A stretch of 64,000 nt of DNA from Maribacter polysaccharolyticus. Lineage in GTDB: Bacteria; Bacteroidota; Bacteroidia; Flavobacteriales; Flavobacteriaceae. Shown here one piece after another: positions 1 through 8,352 of the stretch (position 1 is its first letter; each line of letters opens with the position of its first letter). The position numbers and the translations under genes were made by a program. The DNA is taken from positions 186,001 to 250,000 of the forward strand of contig NZ_JARBUY010000005.1 of NCBI RefSeq assembly GCF_028882255.1, in the 5' to 3' direction. The notes under the pieces were generated by a model. It did no database searches, was not told where the DNA came from, and was given only the letters and a program-made list of their open reading frames with translations.

Positions 1-3000
1 ATAACTCGCATCTTCAATAAATCTGTCGGAAACGGTTATTTGGGTGGCACTACTAATTTTAGGGTATTTTGCATTGGGATCTGGATTTTCAGCCGTCCAA
101 TAATTTCCAATAATATCCCTAAATTGATTATTGCCTCGCTGAAAGGAATTTAAGTGTGTTCCATTGGTGGCATTGAATAATTCGTTTCCTTGAACCCCTT
201 CCAACATCACATTTAATTCAATTCCCTTATAACTGAAATTAGAAGTCAATCCATAAATGAAATCCGGATGGTAACTACCCAAAATCACACGGTCCAACGA
301 ATTAATCAATCCATCAGGAACACCATCGGGTCCGCTAACATCCTGATATTTAATGAAACCATTCTCATCCAAACCATCTTCAAGAAGTCCATAAAAAACT
401 CCTAATGGTTCTCCTTCTCGTGCAATATTTGCACTTGGCCAAACTGAACTTTGTGCTGCCCCAAAAATATCACTGTCCCCAGCAAGCTCGATCACTTTAT
501 TTCTATTGGCAGAAATCTGTGCTGAAACATTCCATTTAAAATCATTTCTCAGAATATCAGCATCAACACTAAATTCAATTCCCGAATTTTGTATTTCTCC
601 AAGATTTCTTAGAATTGAGCTAAATCCGACACTTGATGGGAGCGGTACCGATGCAAGTAAGTCTTTAGTATTCTTTTTATAGTAATCAAATACAAACCTT
701 AATTGATTATTAAATAGATTTAGATCAAACCCAACATCCAACTGCCCAGTAGTTTCCCATTTCAATGCGCTATTGGAAATACCGGCAGGATAAAATCCAA
801 TGACGTCAGCTTGATTCTCAAAAATAAATTTAGTCGAGTTCAGTCTATCAAGTGATTGATAGGGATTAAGTGCCGTATTACCCGTAATACCATAACTCGC
901 CCTTAATTTTAAGTTGGAAATGGTCGAGCTATTTTTAAGAAAGGCTTCATCTGAAACACGCCATGCTAAAGCTGCCGATGGAAAATATCCCCATTTATTA
1001 TTAGCACCGAACCTTGAAGAACCATCGGCCCTGATACTGGCAGTCACCATATATTTACCGTCATAGGAATAATTTACCCTCGATAGAAAAGAAGCTAATG
1101 TCCAATCAAAATATCCGGACCAAGGATTTCCGATGGTTTCAGCAGCGGCTAAATTATAGTTCTCGGTAATATTATTAGAAAAACCACTTACATATATACC
1201 AGAGTAACGGTTCATTTGTGTTTGATAGGTACCACCACCTATGATATTTAAAACATGTTTTTCATCAAATGTTTTTGAATATGTCAAGACATTTTCGGTT
1301 AAAAAGGAATTAAAATAGTTATTCCCCTCCTGAGCGGAACCCCTATCATTTTCATAAACAATTGGTGTAAACAACTCACTACGCGAGTTTCTATATTGTA
1401 AGCCTAATAAAGTCTTGAAAGAAAGACTAGGAGTAATTTGAAATTCAAATGTAGAATTTGCTAATACACTATTTGAAAAACTAAGATTTTTATTTAGTGT
1501 AGACAATAATGGGTTTCTCATATCGGCAGACCCAAAATTATAAATCTGTCCTATTTGAGTAGGGAGACCATCTTCATCATACAAAGGTAATGTAGGTGGC
1601 GCCGAAGCAGCAGCAGAAAGCATTGATGTACCTCGGTATCCGTTGTCAACATTGACTGAATGGGTCTCACTTCTCGACAATTGAAGGTTAATACCCATTT
1701 TCAACCAACTTTTCAATTCTTGATCTAAATTAACTCTAACAGAACCTCTTGTAACTCCTGAATTTTCTATGATTCCTTCTTGATCATAATAATTACCGGA
1801 TATAGAATATCTACCTTTATCAGAACTTCCGGAAAAAGTAATTGTATGGTTCTGTACAGGTGACGTTCTAAAGATCGCATCTAACCAATCAGTTCCTGGG
1901 TTCTGAACTTCATCAACATTGAAATAAGGTTCCAGACCTTCATTTTTTAACCATTCATTGGCTATAACGGCATATTCTTTTGCATTGAGTAAATCATATT
2001 CATTTATGGCTTGTTGCATACCAAAGTAATTATTTACCTCAATTTTACTTTCTTGGTCTTTTTCACCTCTTTTAGAAGTGATTATCACGACTCCGTTTGC
2101 TCCCCTTGAACCATAAATTGCGGTTGCAGATGCATCCTTTAAAATATCAACTGATTCAATATCCGCTGGATTTAAATAATCTATACCGCTTGTAACTGGA
2201 AATCCATCTACTACATATAAAGGTTGATTATTACCGATTAAAGAATTTCCTCCTCTAATACGCACCTCTATTCTAGAACCGGGAGTACCTGAGTTTTGAG
2301 TAACTCTAACCCCTGAAGCACCGACTTTAAGTGCTTGCGCCATGTTGAAAACCGGAACCGATTCAAGGGTTTCGCTTTTAACCTGAGAAACCGCCCCGGT
2401 CAAATCTGCCTTCTTCATTGTGCCATAACCAACGACAACAACTTCTTCCAAGCCTGAGGCACTTTCTTCTAAAATAATACTAAGATTTTTTTGGCTGTTC
2501 ACTTGAATCTCTTTCGTAGCATATCCAAGATAAGAAACTACTAATATTGCATTGTCATCCACCAGTTCTATAGCGAAATTACCGTCAAAATCTGCCGTTA
2601 CACCATTAAGCGTTCCCTTTTCTATGATATTAGCCCCTGGCAGCGGTGTCCCATTAGAATCTGTTACATTACCCATTATTATTTGCTGTAACCTTTCAAG
2701 GCTTTGTGAATCCGACCTATCACTAATGCCATGTTCCCTTACTCTCTGCTTCAACAAGATTTTTCGATCATCTATTTCGAAAGACGTATCAACCCCTTTA
2801 AATAGTAATTCCAAAACCAAATCAATAGTTGCTTTATCTACCTTAATAGAAATTTCTCTATTGAGATCAACGGCTTTAGTATTGAACAAGAATTTAAACT
2901 TGGTCGTAGCTTCGATTTCATCAAGAATCTCCCTCACCGCTGTATTTTCCCTGTCAATCGAAATTTTGGTTTTTTGTGCATATGAAGAATTGGCCTGCAT

Positions 3001-3102
3001 TAAAAAACTTACTATTAAAAAAAATAGAAGTGATAATTTCATTTTAACGTCATAATTTAGGTGCCAAGAGTGTACACCCTTTGACTTTGGTGGTTTTTTC
3101 AT
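1..3102 (-). CDS. SusC/RagA-type TonB-dependent outer-membrane receptor with STN domain (C-terminus cut by window edge)
   Basis: The frame is open from the ATG at 3102 to base 1, giving 1034 codons without a stop. In order it shows a leader with a second Met at residue 21 followed by a hydrophobic stretch ending in YAQ, an STN (secretin/TonB N-terminal) domain at about 45-120, a carboxypeptidase-regulatory-like domain near 150-230 (GNVTDSNGTPLPGANI), the TonB-box/plug start EEVVVVGYGTMKKADLTGAV, a plug, and a long beta-barrel. The last visible residues, DRFIEDASY, are typical of the final barrel strands, so only a short piece is missing. SusC proteins import glycans or peptides with a SusD lipoprotein, which would be expected just left of the window. 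The STN domain and the neighbouring FecR and sigma genes indicate transenvelope signalling. The substrate cannot be read from the sequence. Confidence 0.95.
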   Translation of the reverse strand, partial: MKKPPKSKGVHSWHLNYDVKMKLSLLFFLIVSFLMQANSSYAQKTKISIDRENTAVREILDEIEATTKFKFLFNTKAVDLNREISIKVDKATIDLVLELLFKGVDTSFEIDDRKILLKQRVREHGISDRSDSQSLERLQQIIMGNVTDSNGTPLPGANIIEKGTLNGVTADFDGNFAIELVDDNAILVVSYLGYATKEIQVNSQKNLSIILEESASGLEEVVVVGYGTMKKADLTGAVSQVKSETLESVPVFNMAQALKVGASGVRVTQNSGTPGSRIEVRIRGGNSLIGNNQPLYVVDGFPVTSGIDYLNPADIESVDILKDASATAIYGSRGANGVVIITSKRGEKDQESKIEVNNYFGMQQAINEYDLLNAKEYAVIANEWLKNEGLEPYFNVDEVQNPGTDWLDAIFRTSPVQNHTITFSGSSDKGRYSISGNYYDQEGIIENSGVTRGSVRVNLDQELKSWLKMGINLQLSRSETHSVNVDNGYRGTSMLSAAASAPPTLPLYDEDGLPTQIGQIYNFGSADMRNPLLSTLNKNLSFSNSVLANSTFEFQITPSLSFKTLLGLQYRNSRSELFTPIVYENDRGSAQEGNNYFNSFLTENVLTYSKTFDEKHVLNIIGGGTYQTQMNRYSGIYVSGFSNNITENYNLAAAETIGNPWSGYFDWTLASFLSRVNYSYDGKYMVTASIRADGSSRFGANNKWGYFPSAALAWRVSDEAFLKNSSTISNLKLRASYGITGNTALNPYQSLDRLNSTKFIFENQADVIGFYPAGISNSALKWETTGQLDVGFDLNLFNNQLRFVFDYYKKNTKDLLASVPLPSSVGFSSILRNLGEIQNSGIEFSVDADILRNDFKWNVSAQISANRNKVIELAGDSDIFGAAQSSVWPSANIAREGEPLGVFYGLLEDGLDENGFIKYQDVSGPDGVPDGLINSLDRVILGSYHPDFIYGLTSNFSYKGIELNVMLEGVQGNELFNATNGTHLNSFQRGNNQFRDIIGNYWTAENPDPNAKYPKISSATQITVSDRFIEDASY

Positions 3103-3152
3103 ATTTTTGAATGTTTATTTGTGATTACGCAGTTAGTGTGATCATTTTCTTT

Positions 3153-3190
3153 AAATCGGGAAATGTTCCAGCATTTTCCGATTTTTTTTA
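3153..3190. terminator. Strong hairpin between fecR and susC
   Basis: Bases 3153-3165 pair with 3172-3184 over 13 bp with one G-U pair and a six-base loop; a run of eight T (3182-3189) follows on the plus strand. In plus orientation it is a textbook rho-independent terminator, but no plus-strand gene ends here. In minus orientation it lies between the end of fecR and the start of susC and is followed by only three T, so it could act as an attenuator or mRNA-stabilising stem. Confidence 0.5.
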
Positions 3191-3266
3191 TTGCACTTTA
3201 TTCTAGTATTAAGATTGAAAACGATCATGGTTAATTCCTTTGTTTTTATATCATAGGCGTTATGTA

Positions 3267-4424
3267 TTAATTAATGATTATTTTGTTTTCAACAATTTGG
3301 TATTCAATCCGGTATATTTTATTGAAATAATTAAAGACCTGCTCAATGGTTTCGTGGTTCAATTCGATCGTGGCATTAAAGGTTTCGTCTGCTAAATCCT
3401 TATTGTTATTGATTATAACCACATTATAATGTCGTTCTAACTTACGGGTAATATTTTCGAACGTTTCGTTCCTAAAAACCAAATTACCTGCCATCCATGA
3501 AGTGTAAAGGGATGTATTGACTTTTTGGTCCACAATATTCTTATCCCTTTTATTATATGCACCCATATGCCCTGGCTTTAGAAATACCTCTTTTTCCTTT
3601 TTTAGTGTTTCACCCTGCTGCGACAAGGCTACGGACCCTTCTATTAAAACGACTTCGGTATTCTCATCTTCGGGATAATTGGTTATATTAAATCTGGTAC
3701 CATACACTTTAACGTCGAGTTCCTGGGTATTGACGATGAACTGTCGTTTTTGGTCGTGACTGACTTCAAAATAAGCTTCACCGGATAAAACCACTTTTCT
3801 AGGACCGTTTGGATTGAATGATATTGGATAAGTAATGGAACTCCCCGCATTCAACTGGACTTTTGTTCCATCAGAAAGTACAACTCCAAATCGCTTACCT
3901 TTGGGAATTGTCAGCGTATTATACTTCAATTCTGAATCATACTCATTTACTTCATAGACTAACTCTTTTCCTTTTTGATTACCAATTACTTCACCATTAT
4001 CATCAATCAATTGATGGTTACCTTTCTCTGTGATTACTTCTATCTCCCCATTCTCCAATTGTAAAGTGATGGCATCTTCCCTAGGCTTTATCAATTTGTC
4101 CTTATCATATTTATTCTTACTGATAATGAACCCTAGTCCCATAAACAAAATGGCGATAGCCGCATATTTTAAAACCCACACGACCCTCATTTTGATCACC
4201 GGTTTTTTATCCTTACGTATTTCACGAAGAAGCTCGTCTTTAATTTTATCTAGACCAGGGTCGTTCATAGTTAAATTTATCGCAAATTGGGTTTTAACAT
4301 ATTCTTTGAAAATACTTTGATTCTCTTTTTTTTTCAGCCACTCGTTCAAAAAATTCAAATCCTGAATATCAGCAGACTGTGAAAGATATTTTACAATTCG
4401 ATTTTCAACATCTTTAGAAATCAT
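3267..4424 (-). CDS. FecR-family anti-sigma factor
   Basis: Starting at the Met of MISKDVENRIVKYL the protein has 385 residues; an upstream in-frame Met (4457) exists but adds a non-typical leader. It shows an N-terminal sigma-binding region (about 1-75), one membrane segment (VWVLKYAAIAILFMGLGFII, about 82-101), a periplasmic FecR domain with the family signatures LNAGSSITYP and GEAYFEV at about 190-230, and a C-terminal DUF4974-like secretin/TonB short domain. Such proteins hold an ECF sigma factor inactive until an STN-bearing SusC receptor senses substrate. susC lies directly downstream on the same strand, and the sigma gene diverges upstream. Confidence 0.93.
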   Translation of the reverse strand: MISKDVENRIVKYLSQSADIQDLNFLNEWLKKKENQSIFKEYVKTQFAINLTMNDPGLDKIKDELLREIRKDKKPVIKMRVVWVLKYAAIAILFMGLGFIISKNKYDKDKLIKPREDAITLQLENGEIEVITEKGNHQLIDDNGEVIGNQKGKELVYEVNEYDSELKYNTLTIPKGKRFGVVLSDGTKVQLNAGSSITYPISFNPNGPRKVVLSGEAYFEVSHDQKRQFIVNTQELDVKVYGTRFNITNYPEDENTEVVLIEGSVALSQQGETLKKEKEVFLKPGHMGAYNKRDKNIVDQKVNTSLYTSWMAGNLVFRNETFENITRKLERHYNVVIINNNKDLADETFNATIELNHETIEQVFNYFNKIYRIEYQIVENKIIIN

Positions 4425-4540
4425 TTGAGGTCCATTTATACTATTAATACAAGCCAAATTTTCAATACCCTAACTTTTTTTTAGATATTTTTTAAAATTC
4501 ATATTATTTTTAACCATAAATTGCCAAATAACCAAAAACC

Positions 4541-5161
4541 ATGAATTTCAACGATAATAGAATACTCATCGAAAACCTTATTCTAGGGGAAGAAAAGGCC
4601 TATATCTTTCTTTTGGAGAAATACCATAGACAACTTAACGCTTATGCACTTACTTTAACCCATGAGCAGGCTCTAGCCCAAGACCTTGTTCAGAACGTTT
4701 TTTTAAAGACCTGGAAATCCAGAAAAAAACTTAACCCACAATTTTCAATACGTAATTTTTTGTACAAATGTGTCTACAATGAATTTTTGAATAATTATCA
4801 GAAAAACAAGGCCGTTGTATTATTGAATAAAAAATATATCGAATATGCGCATGAAGTTGCAGAGGAAATCGATGATAATATCATTGACAAAATGATGGAA
4901 ATCGTAAACAAAGAAATTCGAAAGTTACCCCCAAAATGTCAACGTATATTTATTCTTAGTAAAAAAGAAGGGCTTACCAATAATGAAATTGCCGATTACC
5001 TAAACATATCAATAAAAACTGTAGAGGCCCAAATCACCAAAGCATTTGGTATTTTGAAAACTGAATTAGGTGAAAAATATGAAACTATCTTATTGTTGAT
5101 TTTTGGAATTAATATAGGGAAATTAAAGGCGAATCCTTTAATTCGTAAAATGAAGTTTTGA
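4541..5161 (+). CDS. ECF RNA polymerase sigma factor, FecI-like (sigma-70 family, Bacteroidota type)
   Basis: A 206-residue protein with sigma region 2 (about 12-80, including AYALTLTHEQALAQDLVQNV and the FLKTWK -10-recognition helix) and region 4 (about 120-180, a helix-turn-helix with GLTNNEIADYLNISIKTVEA). The C-terminal tail beyond residue 185 is hydrophobic. The gene diverges from fecR with 116 bp between the two starts, unlike the more usual sigma-fecR-susC co-directional order. By context its partner is the FecR encoded at 3267-4424, and its likely target is the susC operon cut by the window edge. Confidence 0.92.
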   Translation: MNFNDNRILIENLILGEEKAYIFLLEKYHRQLNAYALTLTHEQALAQDLVQNVFLKTWKSRKKLNPQFSIRNFLYKCVYNEFLNNYQKNKAVVLLNKKYIEYAHEVAEEIDDNIIDKMMEIVNKEIRKLPPKCQRIFILSKKEGLTNNEIADYLNISIKTVEAQITKAFGILKTELGEKYETILLLIFGINIGKLKANPLIRKMKF

Positions 5162-5347
5162 AAATGCTAATTTCCGTGCTAACTTCCGAGACTTATTGTA
5201 CCCCATAAGCCTCAATACCCCATAAAATATAGGAAAATAATTTCTGTATCGGAAAGTAACCTATGGGATGGATTCCCCGCTGATTTCGGCTGGATTCCTT
5301 CCAATTCATTAAGAATCCGTATTGATTACCGAAAGGGACACAAGGTT

Positions 5348-6598
5348 CTATGGGTTGAAAAACAAGGAAAATGTGTGTATTCCCCCTGTTCGTACATAGT
5401 CTAACCGAAATCCATAGATTTCACATATTTTTTGGTTGATGGCCAGACCAAGGCCAAGGGAATCTTTTTGCGAGGTACCTTTTTGAAAGCGACTGAATAA
5501 TTTTTCAGTAGGTATATCCGAAACTTCGCCCGTGTTGGTGATCTCAAATATATCGTTGTCCAACACCATACTAATCGTCCCCCCCTCTTTATTGTGCTGT
5601 ACCGCATTTTTGATAAGATTGGTAAACAGGATGTCGGCCAGGATATGATCGCATTCCAAAGTTACCGTATCTAGGTCTTTGGACACTTCGAGATGTTTAA
5701 AATTGATGATCTCCTCCATATTGCCAAGGATGTTCTCTATGATGTCACGAACATCAATACGCTCCAATCGTTTAAACTCAAGATTCTCGATTCTCGAAAT
5801 CAGGATCAACGATTTGCCTATTTTGGAAAGTTTATTGGTTTCTTGATATATGGTATTTACATTCTGAATTTCCTTTGGGTCCAAATTATCACTTCCCAAC
5901 AGCAACACTACTTTGTTCCGGATCGTGGCCAGAGGGGTCTGTATCTCATGTGAAATGTTCTCGTTGAATTCCTTAAGGTTTTTAAAATCATTTTTTATCT
6001 GATCGATCAACGTCTCAATGACCTTATTAAGTGTTTCGAATTCACTTGTCTTGGTTTTTTTCAGACGAATGGGCTCTTTCTGGGCCACATTGTATTTCTC
6101 AAGTTTGGCCAGATTTTCGAAAAAAGGACTCCAGGCCCATTGGTATATATTCCGATCGATATAATAAAGTCCGCCATACAATAGCAATAAGATGACACCA
6201 TTGGAAGCCAAAATCCACCAAATCAACCCGTTGATATCCAACAACACATGTTTAAGAGTGATTTCCACAGGCTGGGAATCGACCGATGATCTAAATGTAT
6301 ATGTACGATAAGGTATGTTCCCGTTGGCATAGGGTTCAAAAAATAACGTATCCCTGAATTCCTCAGGGCGGAAATTATCCGCAGCTATCGGCTCGATGCG
6401 ATACAGGTAATACGAGGATAAAACCGCTCCATCTTTTTGGAGACCATAATCGATACGCTTACGTTCATCCAAGAGCAACTCATCTATTTCGCGATATACC
6501 AAGTGGTTGACCAGCAGGTAGTCCAGGGCAATCATAATGGGTAAAAACAATACCAAAAAAATCAGGTATTGGTTAATGGTCTTTTTGAAGAGGTTCAT
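5348..6598 (-). CDS. Membrane sensor histidine kinase
   Basis: A 416-residue kinase with TM segments at about 10-29 and 124-146 enclosing a periplasmic sensor region of roughly 95 residues, a HAMP-like linker, a HisKA dimerisation domain with the phospho-acceptor His217 in NISHEIQTPLATIRNKV, and a HATPase_c domain with an N-box (TNLIKNAVQHNKEGG) and a G-box (GLGLAINQKICEIYG). Its ATG overlaps the stop of the response regulator at 6595-7275 by four bases, so the two are translated in tandem as a two-component system. The signal is unknown; the sensor part matches nothing I recognise. Confidence 0.95.
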   Translation of the reverse strand: MNLFKKTINQYLIFLVLFLPIMIALDYLLVNHLVYREIDELLLDERKRIDYGLQKDGAVLSSYYLYRIEPIAADNFRPEEFRDTLFFEPYANGNIPYRTYTFRSSVDSQPVEITLKHVLLDINGLIWWILASNGVILLLLYGGLYYIDRNIYQWAWSPFFENLAKLEKYNVAQKEPIRLKKTKTSEFETLNKVIETLIDQIKNDFKNLKEFNENISHEIQTPLATIRNKVVLLLGSDNLDPKEIQNVNTIYQETNKLSKIGKSLILISRIENLEFKRLERIDVRDIIENILGNMEEIINFKHLEVSKDLDTVTLECDHILADILFTNLIKNAVQHNKEGGTISMVLDNDIFEITNTGEVSDIPTEKLFSRFQKGTSQKDSLGLGLAINQKICEIYGFRLDYVRTGGIHTFSLFFNP

Positions 6599-7275
6599 CC
6601 GCGATCAGTAAATTTGTATCCCACGCTGTATATCGATTGAATATAGTCGGTTCCGCCCGTTTCGGCAACTTTCTTCCGTACATTGGCCAGGTGGGTATAA
6701 ATGAATTTATAGGAATCGGCCATTTCTATATGGTCGCCCCAAAGGTGTTCCGCTATCGCCTCCTTGGTCAATAACCGATGCTTGTTGATCATAAAGAAGT
6801 GTATGATGTCGAATTCCTTTTTGGTAAGGTTCAAAATATGGTCGTTCACAAAAACCTCATGACTGTCGGGCTTGATCTTAATTTCGTTGAAAACGATTTC
6901 CCTGCTCCCATTGTAAGCCTTTCTTCGATAAAGTGCCTTGATCCTGGCATTGAGCTCGGCCATGTAAAACGGTTTGGCCAAATAATCGTCTGCCCCTATC
7001 TCTAGGCCCCGAATTTTATCCCCCACTGCGTTCTTTGCCGAAATAATGATGATTCCCGTATCTATGTTTTCCTTTTTTACCTCCCTTATGATGTCCAAAC
7101 CGTTTCCATCGGGCAAGGTGATATCGACGATCAATATGTCGTACGGGAAGAATCCTATTTTATCATAGGCCGTTTTATAATTGGGGGCAATTTCGCAGAT
7201 GACCCCTTCTTCTTCCAAAAAGCTTTTGATATCGCGTAGCAGTTCTTTATTGTCTTCAATTACAAGTACTTTCAT
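6595..7275 (-). CDS. OmpR/PhoB-family response regulator
   Basis: I start at the Met of MKVLVIEDN (7275), preceded by a GGCGGGA ribosome-binding stretch; longer frames to 7305 or 7368 add residues without receiver homology. The 226-residue protein has a receiver domain with acidic pocket residues E7 and D8, phosphorylation site Asp51 (ILIVDITLPDGNG), the conserved Lys in ADDYLAKPF, and a C-terminal winged-helix Trans_reg_C domain (EFDIIHFFM, SIYSVGYKF). It precedes the overlapping histidine-kinase gene in one operon. It diverges from the Usp gene at 7501 with a shared 225-bp upstream region. Confidence 0.94.
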   Translation of the reverse strand: MKVLVIEDNKELLRDIKSFLEEEGVICEIAPNYKTAYDKIGFFPYDILIVDITLPDGNGLDIIREVKKENIDTGIIIISAKNAVGDKIRGLEIGADDYLAKPFYMAELNARIKALYRRKAYNGSREIVFNEIKIKPDSHEVFVNDHILNLTKKEFDIIHFFMINKHRLLTKEAIAEHLWGDHIEMADSYKFIYTHLANVRKKVAETGGTDYIQSIYSVGYKFTDRG

Positions 7276-7440
7276 TCCCGCCAATTTTTGATCATTTCTA
7301 TACATGGGAGCCTTATCAACTAAGGACAGGACAATTCCCAATGCGTACCTTGGCAATTCCCTTAACAAATTTAAACATAAGTTTCAGCATCCGCCCATGA
7401 TATTAGATCTTTTACTACATTACAGAAACTTAAATTTTCC

Positions 7441-7458
7441 TAAAGAATTATTTCTTTA
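7441..7458. repeat. Perfect 7-4-7 inverted repeat upstream of the usp gene
   Basis: TAAAGAA, spacer TTAT, TTCTTTA. It ends 42 bases before the ATG at 7501. A similar arm (TAAAGAATT) occurs in tandem at 19006-19026, and another inverted repeat with the same TTAT spacer lies at 19187-19202, both before other usp genes. Operator or promoter role is inferred. Confidence 0.45.
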
Positions 7459-7500
7459 ATTATAAAATATTGGTTGTTTTAGTACGAAAATCACAATATC

Positions 7501-8310
7501 ATGAAAAAAATTCTTGTACCTACCGATTTTTCGCCCGTAGCCGACAATGCCTTAAGATACGCCATTGAAATAGCCACTGTTTTTAAAAGTAAAATATATC
7601 TATACCATTTTTTTTCCTATGACCGGTTCAATTTTGATTTAAATCTACCCAAGGACAAGCAGCCCTACGTAAAAGAATTGGAACGTAGTATGAAAAGAAC
7701 TAAGTTGAAATTCGATGATAAGATAAAGGAGAGAGGATTGTCGATCAAAACCTATGTAAGGGAAGGCAGTATTTTTTCCCTCTTCAAAACAAAAGTCCAG
7801 GAATATGAAATCGATATGATTGTTTTGGGCAGCAAAGGAACATCGGGAATGACGAAATTTTTTTTCGGTAACATTGCGGCCAGTGCATTGGAATTGGCAG
7901 AGGTGCCTGTTCTGGTTGTCCCACCCGATCACGATTTTACCCAACTACAGCATATTGTCCTGGCAATGGACCAAATAAAGGTACCGCCAAATGTGCTTTC
8001 GTCCCTTCAAAAATTAACTTCGGAATTTGGGTCCAAAGTGACCATCCTTCACGTCAAGGCAAATGTAAAAAAAGGCACCGACAAGGTACCTGATTTAGGT
8101 CTCGAGGGGGTGGAAACGACATTTCGTGAAGTGCAAAGGTCGAAAAGTATCAATAATACCATTAACGAATTCATTCGCAAAGAGCCTTGTGAGCTACTTT
8201 GCATGGTGCGCAGAAAAAAAGGTTTTTTTGAAAAATTATTTAAAAAAAGCATTACGGAAGTACAAGTGTTCAACAACCAGGTTCCACTATTGGTGCTGCC
8301 TGAAGTTTGA
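7501..8310 (+). CDS. Universal stress protein, tandem UspA type
   Basis: A 269-residue cytosolic protein beginning MKKILVPTDFSPVADNALRYA, the classic Usp N-terminus. The first domain (1-140) holds the nucleotide-binding pattern G-2x-G-9x-G as GSKGTSGMTKFFFGN, ending in N rather than S/T, followed by VPVLVVPP. The second half (about 150-269) keeps the fold (HIVLAMDQIK, VPLLVLPE) but lacks the ATP motif. It is followed after 42 bp by the permease gene at 8353 on the same strand. It is similar in plan to the Usp at 19316-20110, which suggests duplication. Confidence 0.92.
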   Translation: MKKILVPTDFSPVADNALRYAIEIATVFKSKIYLYHFFSYDRFNFDLNLPKDKQPYVKELERSMKRTKLKFDDKIKERGLSIKTYVREGSIFSLFKTKVQEYEIDMIVLGSKGTSGMTKFFFGNIAASALELAEVPVLVVPPDHDFTQLQHIVLAMDQIKVPPNVLSSLQKLTSEFGSKVTILHVKANVKKGTDKVPDLGLEGVETTFREVQRSKSINNTINEFIRKEPCELLCMVRRKKGFFEKLFKKSITEVQVFNNQVPLLVLPEV

Positions 8311-8352
8311 ACCAACAACGGGTCGACCAAATGCACTTACAAAAAATGAACC

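Noticed and set aside
2552-3055. A 167-codon plus-strand frame near the start of susC.
   Set aside because: Low-complexity Ser/Leu-rich antisense frame of the STN and carboxypeptidase-like domains of SusC.
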